From Apoderus coryli (taxonomy: Eukaryota > Arthropoda > Insecta > Coleoptera > Attelabidae), in NCBI GenBank assembly GCA_911728435.2, contig OU452205.1:11166260-11230259 (forward strand): a stretch of DNA of 64,000 nt, read 5' to 3'. The position numbers and the translations under genes were made by a program. The first letter of the stretch is position 1. The number at the start of each line of letters is the position of its first letter. This document shows positions 22,723 to 34,394 of the stretch, piece by piece. The notes beneath the pieces were generated by a model, which saw only the letters and a program-made list of their open reading frames with translations, had not been told where the DNA came from and made no database searches.

Positions 22723-23625
22723 ATGTTCATTGCAAAATATACTATTTTCTACCTATCAAGAAATGCTACTTTTCCAAGGGAGGAGATATTTAGAGCGATT
22801 TACGGGCACGTTGATTATGTAAAAAAGAAACGGACCCGTACAGTAGTTGCGGAAGAAAATGAAGAACAGATACTGACATGCCAACCCCCACATAAGTCAA
22901 TGCGATGTAAGTAAAAATTTAGAAATAAGTCGAGATTCAGTTAAGCGCATTATTAAAAAAAATAAGTTTCACCCATTCCACGGACATTCATTAAACGATC
23001 AGATATCTGTGTGTGGATGCAAAACCAGCTAGCCGAGGATCGATATTTATTGAGCAATATTCTGTGTATTTGGTTAATTCGTCAAAAGACGAATCAACTT
23101 ATCACAAGAACGGATCGCTTGATAGACACAATGTTCACTATTTTTTTCCTTATTTTTCCTGCTCCATATATTATGGATAATTTTTTGGATATCATTATCG
23201 AGGTTTTTGGTTCGTATTAACAACAAAACTGAAATAAAAAAGAACATACATAATAACAAATAATTAATTTATCAATCTGCAAAAAGGAGTTAATGACAAT
23301 TTAGTATTGATCTAAGTTTAACCCCCCTGAAGAACACAAAGAGTCAAGTTAAGTGCCAGAATATTAATAGTTTTAGAGAAAATGTATAACAACAGCAAAA
23401 TTACATTTACATTATTTGATCAAGTATTTCAGGCAGGCAGAGATGAAATCTAATGATATCCAAAAAACGCAAATGTTCACTATTATTCAGACCATGTAGT
23501 TGGCCCATTTGTTTTCACTAATCTAAATCGCGACATGATCTTTTGCAAAATAACCCTGCTGACACAATCCAGAACATGTTGTTCCAACAAGATGGGGCTC
23601 CACATCATTTTGCAAGGCGTATTTG
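22723..23625 (+). pseudogene. Tc1/mariner-like transposase relic (DUF4817-type family)
   Basis: Pieces appear in order: NATFPREEIFRAIYGHVDYV and the HTH-like 'EISRDSVKRIIKKNKFHPFH' region (22930-22980), FCVWMQNQLAEDRYLLSNIL-like sequence (about 23005-23065), VGPFVFTNLN (about 23500-23530), and the second-Asp block MLFQQDGAPHHFARRI at 23578-23625. Stops and frameshifts separate them, and the first-Asp (FSDE) block is disrupted. This family cuts and pastes DNA with a DDE/D catalytic triad. The relic is dead, but block order is collinear with a complete transposase, so a once full-length copy is likely. Confidence 0.65.
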
Positions 23626-24009
23626 AAATTAGTTAAATCAAAATTTCCCGTGTGTACTTGTTTACTTGTCAACAAAAGAAATATCTAATTTTGTAATTAA
23701 TTTAACCTTATACGTTATTTTATTTAAACATAAATAATTGTCCAAAAATGTGTGTTTAAACGATTTTATTTTTTAAGAGCGTCTATTTTTAAATTATTAA
23801 AATAAAGCTGTAATTTAACTTTTTTCTTCTAAATAGAAAAAAAAATTACAATTACTAAAAATTGCCACTTATGCTGACAATTTTCTTTATTTTTTGTTTC
23901 AATAATTTTTGATAAAAAAACGGTTAGCCTTAATGGCAGGGTGGTCCACATAAAATTAACAGCTTCAATTAAAAATTCGCCTAATATGAATATGACTATG
24001 TGCATTTTC

Positions 24010-24420
24010 ACAGAAACGTCAAGAGTTATCCATAGGGAAGTATTATAATATTTGACAGATAATTACTTTGTGCATCTAATTTTCACCTCATATGCCGGGT
24101 GTTCCATTTGAAATAAACAAGTTATTTAGAATTAAAATTACTTTCAAATAACCTATAAAATTGGACACCCTGTAACTAGTATGGGTTTTTTTTTTAAATT
24201 TAGCATCATAAATGATGAGTTGGTATATTTCACAGTTCAGACTAGCTTAAAAAGAACATTCGTTTGTGAATTTTTTCATTAAAATTTTGTTTATATAAAA
24301 ACTGTAAGGTTTAGGTGAGATGTACTTTAATGAAAGTTAGGTTTATTTTGAACGGGGAATCAAAAAAATATTCATATACAGGGCATTCCATTTAAAAAAA
24401 CACAAATATGGTTCATAAAT
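24010..24420 (+). repeat. Solo arm of the long-TIR element family seen at 48957-50948
   Basis: 'gggtgttccatttgaaataa', a ttggacaccctgtaa block, 'gcttaaaaagaaca' and aggtttaggtgagatgtactttaa occur in the same order as in the right arm of the palindromic element at 50263-50948. Only one arm is present, with no transposase nearby. Confidence 0.7.
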
Positions 24421-24749
24421 CATAAAATCATAATTTTTTCATTGTTAATTTGGTGCTAATATCAAAATAAAAGATTGTAAAATAAGCGTCTTATTTTATT
24501 ACTTTACGATTTTGCGCCCTGTCTCGCCCATTCGCGCCCTCTTGAATGTCATTGGGGGGGCGCCTACACCCACGGCAACACTGGAGCAAAATACGAGTAT
24601 TTAATAATAATGGTCTGCGGTGTAACGTAGTTTGTTTCAAAGACGTGATACCATGTAGGATTTTGATGATGTGATAACACGATGGCCTTACGACGGGTAC
24701 ACAGCAGTTTCGTTTAGTGTCAGTTTAACCGCGCTCACGCAAAGTTCCT

Positions 24750-24786
24750 CTAAAGAAGCTGACAGGATGATCAGCGACACGTTAGC
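24750..24786 (+). ncRNA. Decayed hammerhead-like motif
   Basis: ctaaaga, then stem II gctga..tcagc, gacac and gttagc: this matches the hammerhead-like layout at 30525-30560 but with CTAAAGA for CTGANGA and GACA for GAAA. Not expected to cleave. The flanking gcgctcacgcaaa also matches 30507-30519, so the two are copies of one repeat. Confidence 0.45.
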
Positions 24787-25448
24787 CAGTATAAATTCGA
24801 CGCAGGATTTATCCAGTATTGATTCTATAATACCCCAATGGTTTATTTTAAATATAAAATAAAGCACTATGCATTTATTACATCAGTAGAAACATAACCA
24901 CTATATATTTTTAATGATTGAAATATTAATAATTTTGTATGGGAAATAATTAGCAACATGAAAGACAGAATTCATGCCAGACAAAAATGTCATGTTATCG
25001 TGTACGTACAACATAAAATATATAACTCGTATCGAAATTACATTGCAGAACAACCAAAAATTATTATTTGTTAATTTTTCTCCATATTAATTATTCAATA
25101 TTGTTCAAAAATAAACGAACTACATTTTATGTGTTCTGTTCATTTTAAATTAATATTTATAATTAAAAACGTCGGGAATAATTAAATTAACATCGCGTAT
25201 GGGCGTTTTTGCAATATGGTAAAACAGTGAAGGGCTAGTGATAGTAGCAGTGTGATGAATTTGTAAGCAATTGGGTTATAACCATAAAAAATATTTGTTA
25301 GTCGTTGTTTTAGTAACATAATTTGAAAGTTTTTCATAAGAAACTTAGCAGAAAACAGAAATATTAGAGAAAAGTGTCCAAATTTCGCAGACTTTGTTAT
25401 TATCAATTGTCAATATAGTAGTTATTTTATCAACATGTGCAATAAAAT

Positions 25449-25504
25449 AAACTGTTGCCGTCGAGGCATGAATAGCTCTCCATATTTAAGTATAAAAGTA
25501 ATAT
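25449..25504 (-). mobile_element. Solo 3' end of a Helentron-like element
   Basis: Minus-strand reading gives attacttttatacttaaatatggagagct and a terminal hairpin (tgcctcgacggca), ending at caacag. This matches the end of the 31202-33096 element. No body is attached. Confidence 0.65.
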
Positions 25505-25740
25505 TTTTGTTACTTTTTTGTCATTTATGTTACTCGTAAGAGAGAGTTGGTAACAAGCTATATTTCCAAACAATTTTTTTTTTTAGACATTAGCTATTTT
25601 TTTCACGGACGCTTATGGTACATCATTTTTTTGTCGTTTATTTTTAACACCAATTAAGGTGTGGATAGTCTTGACTTTTACTTGATGAAAATACATATTA
25701 AAGTTTTTGAAGATAACAACAAATGTTTTAAGTAATATTG

Positions 25741-26309
25741 ACAAAATTTATTACACACACGTAACAACTGTTTCATCAACACAGTGACTTCTTCAGATGT
25801 ATACTGATATGTAAACTACAAATTACAGACCATTTTTTCTTATAAACTAAAAACCGTATTTTACAAAACATGTTAGACCTAAGATAAAAGAAAAACTATT
25901 TTAAACAGGTGTAAGCAATGGAAATCCAACCACCTGTGTCCTATTAATATTATCTAAACATATTTAAAGTTCACCTCTTTTGGTTTCTAATTGACAATCT
26001 AAAATATATTGCGAATTTGAATTCTTAAGTTTATTACTTTCAAGAGATTCTAAAAGTGTGAGTTTTTTACTGTTATTTTCGACATACAGAATTTTGATTT
26101 CATTATTAAAACTATTTTGTTTGTTCTTCCAACAGTGGAATCTTCTTTTTGTTTGTCGAATGAGTAATGATGTTCCTTAAGCCGTTTTTAAAGGTTCGTC
26201 CCGTTTGTCCTATATATACTTCAGAGCAAATACCACAAGTCAGCTTATAGACTCCCGACTTACAATCTTTATTTGTCTTATCTCTATTATAACGAACAAA
26301 AATGTACAC
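25741..26309 (-). pseudogene. Penelope-like element 3' part: GIY-YIG frame plus terminal repeat
   Basis: The minus-strand frame 26309-26112 reads CKSGVYKLTCGICSEVYIGQ then TGRTFKNGLRN, a clear GIY-YIG nuclease core (GVY...VYIGQTGR, with the R that follows) as in Penelope-like retroelements, which use it for target cutting. Downstream of the frame, at 25762-25796, the terminal repeat carries a hammerhead-like motif. The reverse transcriptase is missing, and an LTR-like sequence abuts at 26311. The nuclease domain ends early (normally about 90-100 residues), so it is not functional. Confidence 0.75.
25762..25796 (-). ncRNA. Minimal hammerhead-like motif in a Penelope terminal repeat
   Basis: The minus strand reads CTGAAGA, one extra A, a weak stem II (gtca..tgat), GAAAC, then agttgttacg. 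CUGANGA and GAAA are present; stem II is short, and stem III with its UH is less clear than at 53060. Confidence 0.45.
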
Positions 26310-26310
26310 C

Positions 26311-26598
26311 TGTTGACAACACTGCTAGGCGCCTAGTCATACTCGAGCTGGCTGTGTCGGATATCGCCATAGAATAGAACAGAAGAGACTAGAAAGGTCC
26401 AGAGCATTCCAGTGCAATGTGGAACACGAAATGAGGTATATAAAGACAGTCAACTTCCGATAGCGAACAGTGACGTCTAAATAATAGTGAAATATGAAAT
26501 GAAATAGATATAAATAGTGAAAATAAATATAATCATATTAGTTCGTTAATGTTATTAGTTTGTTTAAGTCTTTATTCTAAGTTTAAATAAATTAGTTG
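26311..26598 (+). promoter_or_regulatory. LTR-like sequence with TATA box, interrupted by a Helentron-like insertion
   Basis: It starts TGTTGACAACACTGC, has a TATATAAAG box at about 26437-26445 followed about 25 nt on by gaacagtgacgtc (initiator-like), and an AATAAA at about 26586, which is the U3/R layout of a retrotransposon LTR. The right end was not found because the element at 26599 begins there. Confidence 0.5.
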
Positions 26599-27869
26599 GC
26601 TCTCCATATCATATAGGTATGTAATATATATATGGAGACTATTAGTTTCATGAACAACATTTTTTTTAATTTCACCGGAAATACTTGTTTTTGGTCATTT
26701 TATACATAAATAAGTAGTTTAAAAAAGATGTCTGTCTGTCTGTATCCACGAAAACGCAAAAACCACTTAACATATTTTAGCCAAATTTGGTGAAAAAATA
26801 CTATTGGACATGGCAAAGAGCTGATTAGATTTTGGGAAACATTGAGCGTAGGCAAGGGGTTTAAATGAGGGTTCAAAGATTAAAAAAAATCATAGTTCTA
26901 ATCCGAAATACTGCATAATTCTTTTCGTATTTAATTGAATATAACCTAAAATATTGAACATAAAATATTAGACCACATTGGCGTTCGAAAATAGTGTAAA
27001 ATGGGGTAAAAAGATTTAAAAAAAACGTGTTTCTTAAACATAGCAGAAATATTAACTAGTTATTTATAGCTTTTATAGAATATAACCTATAAAATGTGTC
27101 ATAAATAACTTACTTTCACAGGCGTTCGTAAATAGCGGAAAAGGGGTCAAAACATAAAAAATATATATTTCCTAAACTTATTCGAAATATGGAATAATTT
27201 TTAATAGTTGTGATACAATATAAGCTAAAAAATAATCCATAAAAGAATTGGTTGACACAGTCGTTCGAAAATAGTCTAAAAAAAGGGTCAAAAACGAAAA
27301 AAAAAATGTTTCCCAAATATACCAGAAAAATTGGTTAATTATATACAGGGTGTCCCGAAATTAAGTTAAAATAATGTAAGGGGACATTCTACAAGCGAAA
27401 ATAAGATTTTTTTGCATATGAACAAATATCGAAAAATGCTTCGTTTTTCATATACAGGGTGTTCTTTGTAAATTCCTGACGATGGGTTTTTTAGTAGTAT
27501 ATCCGAAACGCGTCTCGATATCAAACTGAAATTTGGCACACATACGTATCTTTGTAATAACCTACAACATGCAGCATAACAATTTTGTTTACATAGGCGT
27601 ACGTAAATAGTAGAATAAAATAAAACTAAAAAAAAAAACAACTATTTTGCGTACAAGAACTTGGCTTAGAAGATCTGAACTATAAAATATGTACGTATAA
27701 ATAGTGTCTCCCAAGAGAAGAAAAAGGAACAAAACCCGATACTTAAAAAAAATACCTGATGTCTAAAACAAAATAAATATATATACATTTTAGATAAATA
27801 ACAAAAAGGTCATAAAATTATTACTTCACTTAAATATGGAAAGCTATTGGTGCCTTGAGGCCAACAATT
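26599..27869 (+). mobile_element. Helentron/DINE-1-like non-autonomous element, copy 1
   Basis: The 5' end gctctccatatcatat and the 3' subterminal tatggaaagct form inverted subterminal repeats, followed by a terminal hairpin (gccttgaggc) and ccaacaa. Near the 5' end is a short tgtctgtctgt tract and the phrase 'aaaacgcaaaaaccacttaa'. The body repeats 'ggcgttcgaaaatagt'-type blocks. The 3' half contains a foreign piece beginning acagggtgtcccgaaatt (27346). The family is inferred from subterminal repeats plus a GTCT microsatellite plus a 3' hairpin, a combination known from DINE-1/Helentron elements. No coding. Confidence 0.65.
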
Positions 27870-28039
27870 TATTTTAATTAAAGAGCGTTATTATTTTACA
27901 CTACGAACCCAGAAAAACGTTACATTATTATTTTTTATGTATTTACTTACCTAAAGGATTGTTTGTTTTAAAAGCTATTGAAAGGTTTTGTTTTCTAAAA
28001 AAACGTGATATATCATTACTGTGTGTTCCGATATATTAA

Positions 28040-30080
28040 TGAATATGAAGAAGCCACTGTGATGGTAAAACAATTGTTATAAATAATATTCCTCAGGAAT
28101 TGAATCATCCCCAAAATATCAACAATTACTTTTTACAACATTTAAATTATACACTCCCAGATATTGAACTGGTAAATTATTATAATAACAACAAAAAGTG
28201 CAATTTTGAGCAGTTGTTTGAGTTTTCATTAGTTGATGAGTAGGCAGTTAAGGATTTTCTTTTGCAGATTAAAACAAATGCAATTGGTCCTGATCGGATA
28301 AATGTTGACATGCTGTTGTTCTGTTGTCCTCGTATACTTCCTTTTATCACACATATAGTTAATTCTTGTTTATTGTCTGGTGTCTTCCCCGATCTCTGGA
28401 AAATCAGTAAAGTTATTCCGCTGGCCAAGATTAAGGATGCCATTGATTTTGGTAACCTTCGCCCAATATCTATAATGTCACCTCTTTCGAAAATTTTGGA
28501 AAAGGTCATGGCCACACAAATTAAATTTCATTTAACAAAACATAATATACTACCGTCAACACAGTCCGGGTTTCGTAAGGGCTTTAGTTGTACGACTGCA
28601 CTTCTTGATATTGTAGACGACATTATGCGTGACCTGGATGGTGGTAAATCTTATACTCTACTTCTAATTGATTACTCTAAAGCATTTGATACTATCAGTC
28701 ACGATATTCTATTAGCGATCCTCAATTTCTCAGATTTCTCTTCAGGTGCTATAGATTTTCTCTACAGTTATCTACATGGTCGTAGTCAGTTCGTGGAAAC
28801 TCAAAATGGTTGTTCTGACGTAGGAGGCATATATTGCGGTGTTCCACAAGGATCGATTCTGGGTCCCTTACTTTTTTGCTTATATACGTCAAATCTTCCA
28901 TCTTGTCTAAATTTTTGTAGCCCCTATATGTACGCGGACGATAGTCAACTTAGATTTTCATTTTATATAGAGGATATCGTCAACGCATGTAAACAAATAC
29001 AACGAGATTTGACGTCACTTTTGTCTTGGTCAGATAGACATAATTTAAAAATAAATCCATCCAAGACAAAGATGTTGGCGTTTGGTAGGAACAAGACGTT
29101 GGTTAATCAGGGTCTTATAGTTAGCATTGGCGACACACCTATAACCTATTTTAATTCAGCTAGGAATTTGGGAGTTGAGATGGATTCGGATCTCCGTTTT
29201 ACAGGCCTATTCTGCTTTGAAAATGCTGTACCCACACAGACATAGTCTCACTAAGCATTTGAAAATCAAACTCACAGATGCACTTGTTTTAAGTAGCTTT
29301 AATTACTGTGATATTGTCTACGGCCCTTGTTTACTTCAGTCTGATAAGGATCGTATTCAAAGGGTGCAAAAGTCTTGCTTGAGATACATATACGGTATTA
29401 GGAAATATGATCCAATAAGTCACAAATTGATCTGCGCAAAATGGCTGTCAATGAAAGATAGAAGATTTCATCATGCTGCCTGTTTTTATCATTCATTGAT
29501 ACTTCACGAACATCCTCCATATTTATATCGGAAAATTGGCTTTAGATCTGACGTGCATAACCTCAACCTCAGGTTTAGAGGACTTTTATCGCCACCTCCT
29601 CACCGTACATTGTTGTTCGAGCGCTCATTTACTTATAACATTTATTGCACGTATAACGGAGTTCCGCATAATTATAAGACTTATAAGCCTTCGACGTTTC
29701 GATTAGTACTACGAAAAAGTCTATTGAATTTGGTATAGATATTGTTTGATACTTTTGTTTTTGGTGTTATTATCTATTTTATAATTGTGTTGTCCAGATG
29801 GTATTTATATATATATATATATGTATAATCTCTCTTTTTGGGTCATAAATAATTATATTTCATTTTCTGGGTTAGGATACACATATCAGTTTTACTGCCT
29901 TCTAACCCTTTTTGCAGATATTTTTTTTTTCTTGTGTATGTTGTAATTTTTTGTATATTATGTTGTATATTATGTTTATTATTGTTATTATTATTATATG
30001 TGTGTTATAAATTTTGTGAAAATTATTTAATACATTTGTTGTTACATATGATATGGAGAGCTATAAATAATAATAATTAT
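28040..30080 (+). pseudogene. 5'-truncated jockey/CR1-type LINE with reverse transcriptase
   Basis: Coding resemblance starts near 28085 (IPQELNHPQNINNYFLQHL), passes one in-frame TAG at about 28240, and continues as the reverse transcriptase frame 28262-29245: NAIGPDRINVDML, SGFRKGFSCTTALLDIV, LLLIDYSKAFDTISHDIL, GVPQGSILGPLLF and the catalytic YADD at about 28930. After DLRF (about 29203) the frame breaks, with about 10 codons missing relative to the sister copy at 34395, and resumes at about 29210 as AYSALKMLYPHRHSL through YNYCDIVYGP-like sequence (NYCDIVYGPCL) to 29738. The endonuclease is absent. The 3' end is AT-rich, with ataataataat near 30075. This makes cDNA at a nicked target in intact relatives; this copy cannot. 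Confidence 0.85.
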
Positions 30081-30429
30081 AACATGATAAAGTAACCCAA
30101 CTACCTAACAACTTTGGTCAGAAATAAAAAAAAAAAATTCCAAGAGCAGGGATCGAACCTCCCATTTAACCTTAGCGTTTACGAAAGCTCAATGCTTTTA
30201 TCTGGAAAACATGGTATATTATTTCAAGTTAAACATGATTGCTTCATAATAAAGTTTTAGAAAATTATACAGAGTGATTTAAAAACGATTAACCGATAGG
30301 AAATGGAATCAATACATACAATTATTTTATGTGGAATTGGACTGTGTATTAATTTACTGCCCAATCTATCTATTCCACTGTAACTATAAACTACTTATTT
30401 AAGTTTAATTTTGTATTGTTTCATTCAGA

Positions 30430-30600
30430 GTATAAAAGGCTTTGAATTCTTACATATTTCTTCAGAGCAACATTTCATGAACGCGCGGTTAAACTGAACT
30501 GAAGCGCATTCACGCAAATTTGCTCTGATGAATGCTGCCAGGATGACCAACGAAACGTTAGTTTAGTTTAATTTCCGAATACACATACATTTTTCAAAAA
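30430..30600 (+). repeat. Repeat with TATA-like box and hammerhead-like motif
   Basis: tataaaagg at about 30431 is followed by gcgcattcacgcaaatttgct and, at 30525-30560, ctgatgaatgctgccagg..caacgaaacgtta. A diverged sister is at about 24725-24800. CTGATGA and GAAACGTT are intact, but I see no good stem II, so ribozyme function is doubtful. It is probably a Penelope or retrozyme-related terminal repeat. Confidence 0.45.
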
Positions 30601-30878
30601 TATCAAGAATCAGAAGTGCCACATTACAATTACAATTCAAAACTGCAAAAGATAAGATGTTACAAACCACACCATTCATTGTTAACAAATTTCGAAATTA
30701 CCATTTAATTGAGAAAAATTTTATATATGGGAAAAAAATTACGACCAAAAATAAGACGAAAATCACTTACGTGGAAATTTCGAAATATGTCTCCTTATTA
30801 AATTATGACCATTTTGAATACTAAAATGAAGCAATTTTCGAAAATCAAATCAAATGTTCAACCGAAATATTATTATAT

Positions 30879-31135
30879 CGGGTGTTTCATAATATATGCG
30901 CAGGACTTTAGGATGTGAGAGCTCGTCCAAAAATATGAAAATAGTTTCCGTTAACTTACCCCCTAAAATGCACAATTTTCGAGATAAAGGGTGTTTCATA
31001 ATTGGTGAAGATTTTGAAGGGGTAGTGGGTGATTTTCTCCCCAATTTCTATGCCACTAGAAAAAGTACGGTTTTAAGATACCAATTTGAACCGCCAATAT
31101 TTTCTACACAAAAAAGGTACTCTTGGTCATAAGCT
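30879..31135 (+). mobile_element. Partial copy of the 14314-14763 MITE
   Basis: It shares 'gggtgtttcataatatatgc', the gctcgtccaaaaatatgaaa block and the tttgaaggggtagtgggtg block with 14316-14640. The right arm is missing. Confidence 0.7.
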
Positions 31136-31201
31136 CTAAAGTGGACCGTTTTCGAGGAAAATCAAATTCAGAAAATTGTTCAAGAACGTGGTCAATTTTT
31201 A

Positions 31202-33096
31202 GCTCTCCATATCATATATGTAATATATGTATATATGGAGACTATTAGTTTCATGAAAAAAAAAATTTTTTTAATTTCACCGGAAATACTTCTTTTTGGT
31301 CATTTTATACATAAATAAGTAGTTTTAAAAAAATGTCTGTCTGTCTGTCTGTCTGTCTGTATGTCTGTCTGTCTGTCTGTCTGTCTGTATCCACGAAAAC
31401 GCAAAAACCGCTTAACAGATTTTAACCAAATTTGGTACAAAAATACTATTGGACATGGCAAGGAGCTGATTAGATTTTGGGAAACATTGAGCGTAGGCAA
31501 AGGGTTTAAAAGAGGGTTCGTAAATTAAAAAAATTCATAGTTCTTAAACTTATCCGAAATACTGCATAATTTTTTACGCATTTAATTGAATATAACCTAA
31601 AATATTGAACATAAAATATTAGACCACATTGGCGTTCGAAAATAGTGTAAAATGGGGTAAAAAAGATTAAAAAAAAACGTATTTCTTAAAAATAGCAGAA
31701 ATATTAACTAGTTATTGATAGTTTTGATAGAATATAACCTATAAAATGTGTCATGAATAACTTACTTTCATAGGCGTTCGTAAAGAGTGGAAAAGGGGTC
31801 AAAACATAAAAAATATATATTTCCTAAACTTATTCGAAATATGGAATAATTTTTCATAGTTGTGATACAATATAAGCTAAAAAATATTCCATAAAAGAAT
31901 TGGTTCACAAAGGCGTTCGAAAATAGTTTAAAAAAAGGGTCAAAAACGAAAAAAAAAACGTTTCCCAAATATACCAGAAAAATTGGCTAATTATATATAG
32001 CTTTGATATAAGATAACCTAAAAAATGCATCATAAAATTTTTATTCACATAGGCGTTCGTAAATAGTAGAAAAAGGGGTAAAATAAAAAAAATTAAAATG
32101 TAAAAAATTTTATATTTAACTACATGAATTGGTGTTAAAAATACACGACAAAAATTAATGTACCATAGGCGTCCGTAAAAATTCTATAAAGGGTCAGAAA
32201 AAATTTATATCCGTGATAACTCAAAAACCACTTAACGGATTTTAACCACATTTGGTACGAAAATACTACAGGCTATTTATAGGTTGTGATTAACATTGAG
32301 CGTAGGCAAGGGGTTTAAAAGAGGGTTCAAAAATTAAAAAAATTATAGTTCTTAAACTTATCCGAAATATTTTATAATTTTTTATAGGTGTGATAGAATA
32401 TAACCTAAAAAATGTTACATAAAAGAATTAGTTCACAAAGGCGTTCGAAAATAGTCTTAAAAAAAGAGTCAAAAACGAAAAAAAAATGTTTCCCAAATAT
32501 ACCAGAAAAATTGGCTAATTATATATAGCTTTCATATAAGATAACCTAAAAAATGCAGCATAAAATTTTTATTTACATAGGCGTTCGTAAATAGTAAAAA
32601 AAAGGGGTAAAATTAAAAAAAATTAAAATGTAAAAAATTTTATATTTAACTAGTTGAATTGGTGTTAAAAATACACGACAAAAATTAATGTTCCATAGGC
32701 GTCCGTGAAAATTCTATAAAAGGGTCAGGAAAAAATTGTATCCGTGATAACTCAAAAACCACTTAACGGATAACCTACATCATGCAGCATAACAATTTTG
32801 TTTACATAGGCGTTCGTAAATAGTAGAAAAGAGGGCAAAATAAATTTTATAATAAAACTAAAAAAAAATCAATTATTTTGCGTACAAGAATTTGGCCTAG
32901 ATCTGAAATATAAAATATCTGCGTATAAATAGTGCCTCCAAAGAGAAGAAAAAGGCACAAAACCCGATACAAAAAAAAAAAAAAAAATAGCTGATGTCTA
33001 AAACAAAACAAAAATTTAGATAAATGACAAAAAGGTCATAAAATTATTACTTTTACACTTAAATATGGAGAGCTATTCGTGCCTCGAGGGCAACAG
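31202..33096 (+). mobile_element. Helentron/DINE-1-like non-autonomous element, copy 2
   Basis: The 5' subterminal repeat gctctccatat and the 3' atatggagagc are inverted matches. They are followed by a terminal hairpin (tgcctcgagggca), ending ggcaacag. A (GTCT)n tract lies at 31335-31388. The body has quasi-repeats of about 140 bp, each with 'ggcgttcgaaaatagt'-like or 'ggcgttcgtaaatagt'-like text (about 31630, 31772, 31912, 32052, 32166), and a segment of about 525 bp is duplicated in tandem (about 31900-32250 against 32430-32770). No coding, so any replication would need a Rep-helicase supplied in trans. Confidence 0.7.
31335..31388. repeat. (GTCT)n microsatellite inside the Helentron-like element
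   Basis: About 13 TGTC units with one TGTA interruption, followed by atccacgaaaacgc. Copy 1 at 26599 has only about three units at the same place. Confidence 0.9.
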
Positions 33097-33429
33097 CTAG
33101 TTTTTAAATAAATTTAATTTTTCTACTAATTAAACGTTAACTTTATAATTGCAAAATTAAAAAAAAGAAAAAAATCGAAGAATTGCTGCGTGCATTGAAG
33201 CTAACGGCGGACATTTCCAACATTTAATTTAACTGTGTATTATTTGTTATTGTTTTTTTTTTTAATTTTGCAATTATGAAGTTTCCTTTGGTTTTGTTAC
33301 TTGTTCTAACGTTTAAATAAATCTCGTTAAATTAGTAGAAAAAATAAAATTTTGACCCTTCTTCTTATTGTATATTTTTATGGTATATATTTTTGGGGTG
33401 TCGGTTCGTACATATTGATACACTATTTT

Positions 33430-33515
33430 AGGAAACAAAAATAGTTCATTTTTATTTCCGTGTCAAAATTTACAAACAACGTTTCGTTGCATTATTTGCA
33501 ACTTCTTCAGGTTTT
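33430..33515 (-). repeat. Penelope terminal-repeat fragment with hammerhead-like motif
   Basis: The minus strand at 33478-33510 reads CTGAAGA, one A, a perfect 5-bp stem II (GTTGC..GCAAC), GAAAC, GTT. Then follows an AT-rich aaataaaaatgaac segment as in other Penelope repeats here. No coding part is nearby. Confidence 0.55.
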
Positions 33516-34394
33516 TTTCTTTTTTTTTTAACTTTTTGACACAAGTTTACTAACAACTTTTTATTAAAATTGTGTATAAATAAAAAAACACAGAGTAAGA
33601 CATCATTTGAAATGCGTTACAATTACAAACACTTATTCGCAAAATAAATCTAATTAAAATCAATCCAATTATCAACAATTTAAACGACATGATTTTAATT
33701 AGATTTATAATATTATTATATATTATTTATAAATATAAACCATAAAAATTAGCACTATTTCTGATTGAAAATTGTGTGTGGATCAACAAGAAGATCAAAC
33801 ACATTCTTCCATTTGAAACTGCAATAGCTAAATTCGCTACAATACAAGTAGTAAAGGACGTACAGGAATCATACATTATTGAAGTTTGTAAAGCCCGTGC
33901 CTGATATACACCGATAGGTAGGTCAGGTCAGTTTTAATAGTCTGCAATGGACGTTTTTTAATTAGAGGTTTATTGGCAACATGCATATGCACAGACATTT
34001 CAAATTCGTCGGCTATTCAAAAAATAGGTTGAAATTTAATTCTGTTTTCGTTCCCGGAAGGCATCGATGGCCGATAATTAAAAATTTACGTTTATTTAGG
34101 CACGGTGCGCATTACACAAAGCGTGCTTTTCTGCCTCCCAAAAAATATTAAAATTTATTCTATTGTTAACTTTCCGATGGCAACAAACAACAGTCATGTT
34201 AATTCTCCTGTGAAAGAAAAAACATGAAATGTTTATTTGTTGATGTTTATAATTTTTTGTGTAAGGGTTCCGCAATACAATATCTACTAAATTACATACA
34301 GAGTGAAAATGGGACGGTCTCTTCAGTATCACTTCACAAACAAATACATACATAATGCACTGCGTATGTTGTGGCATTTTTGATTTTTGTTTCA
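33516..34394. other. Non-coding stretch
   Basis: AT-rich, with no coding resemblance found on either strand. The minus-strand frame at 34096-34434 looks like chance. Confidence 0.35.

Noticed and set aside
30140..30215. tRNA or tRNA-derived SINE on the minus strand (ggttcgatccc B-box)
   Set aside because: The B-box-like sequence is present, but the T-stem does not pair properly and no acceptor stem or A box can be built; at most a degraded tRNA-related piece.
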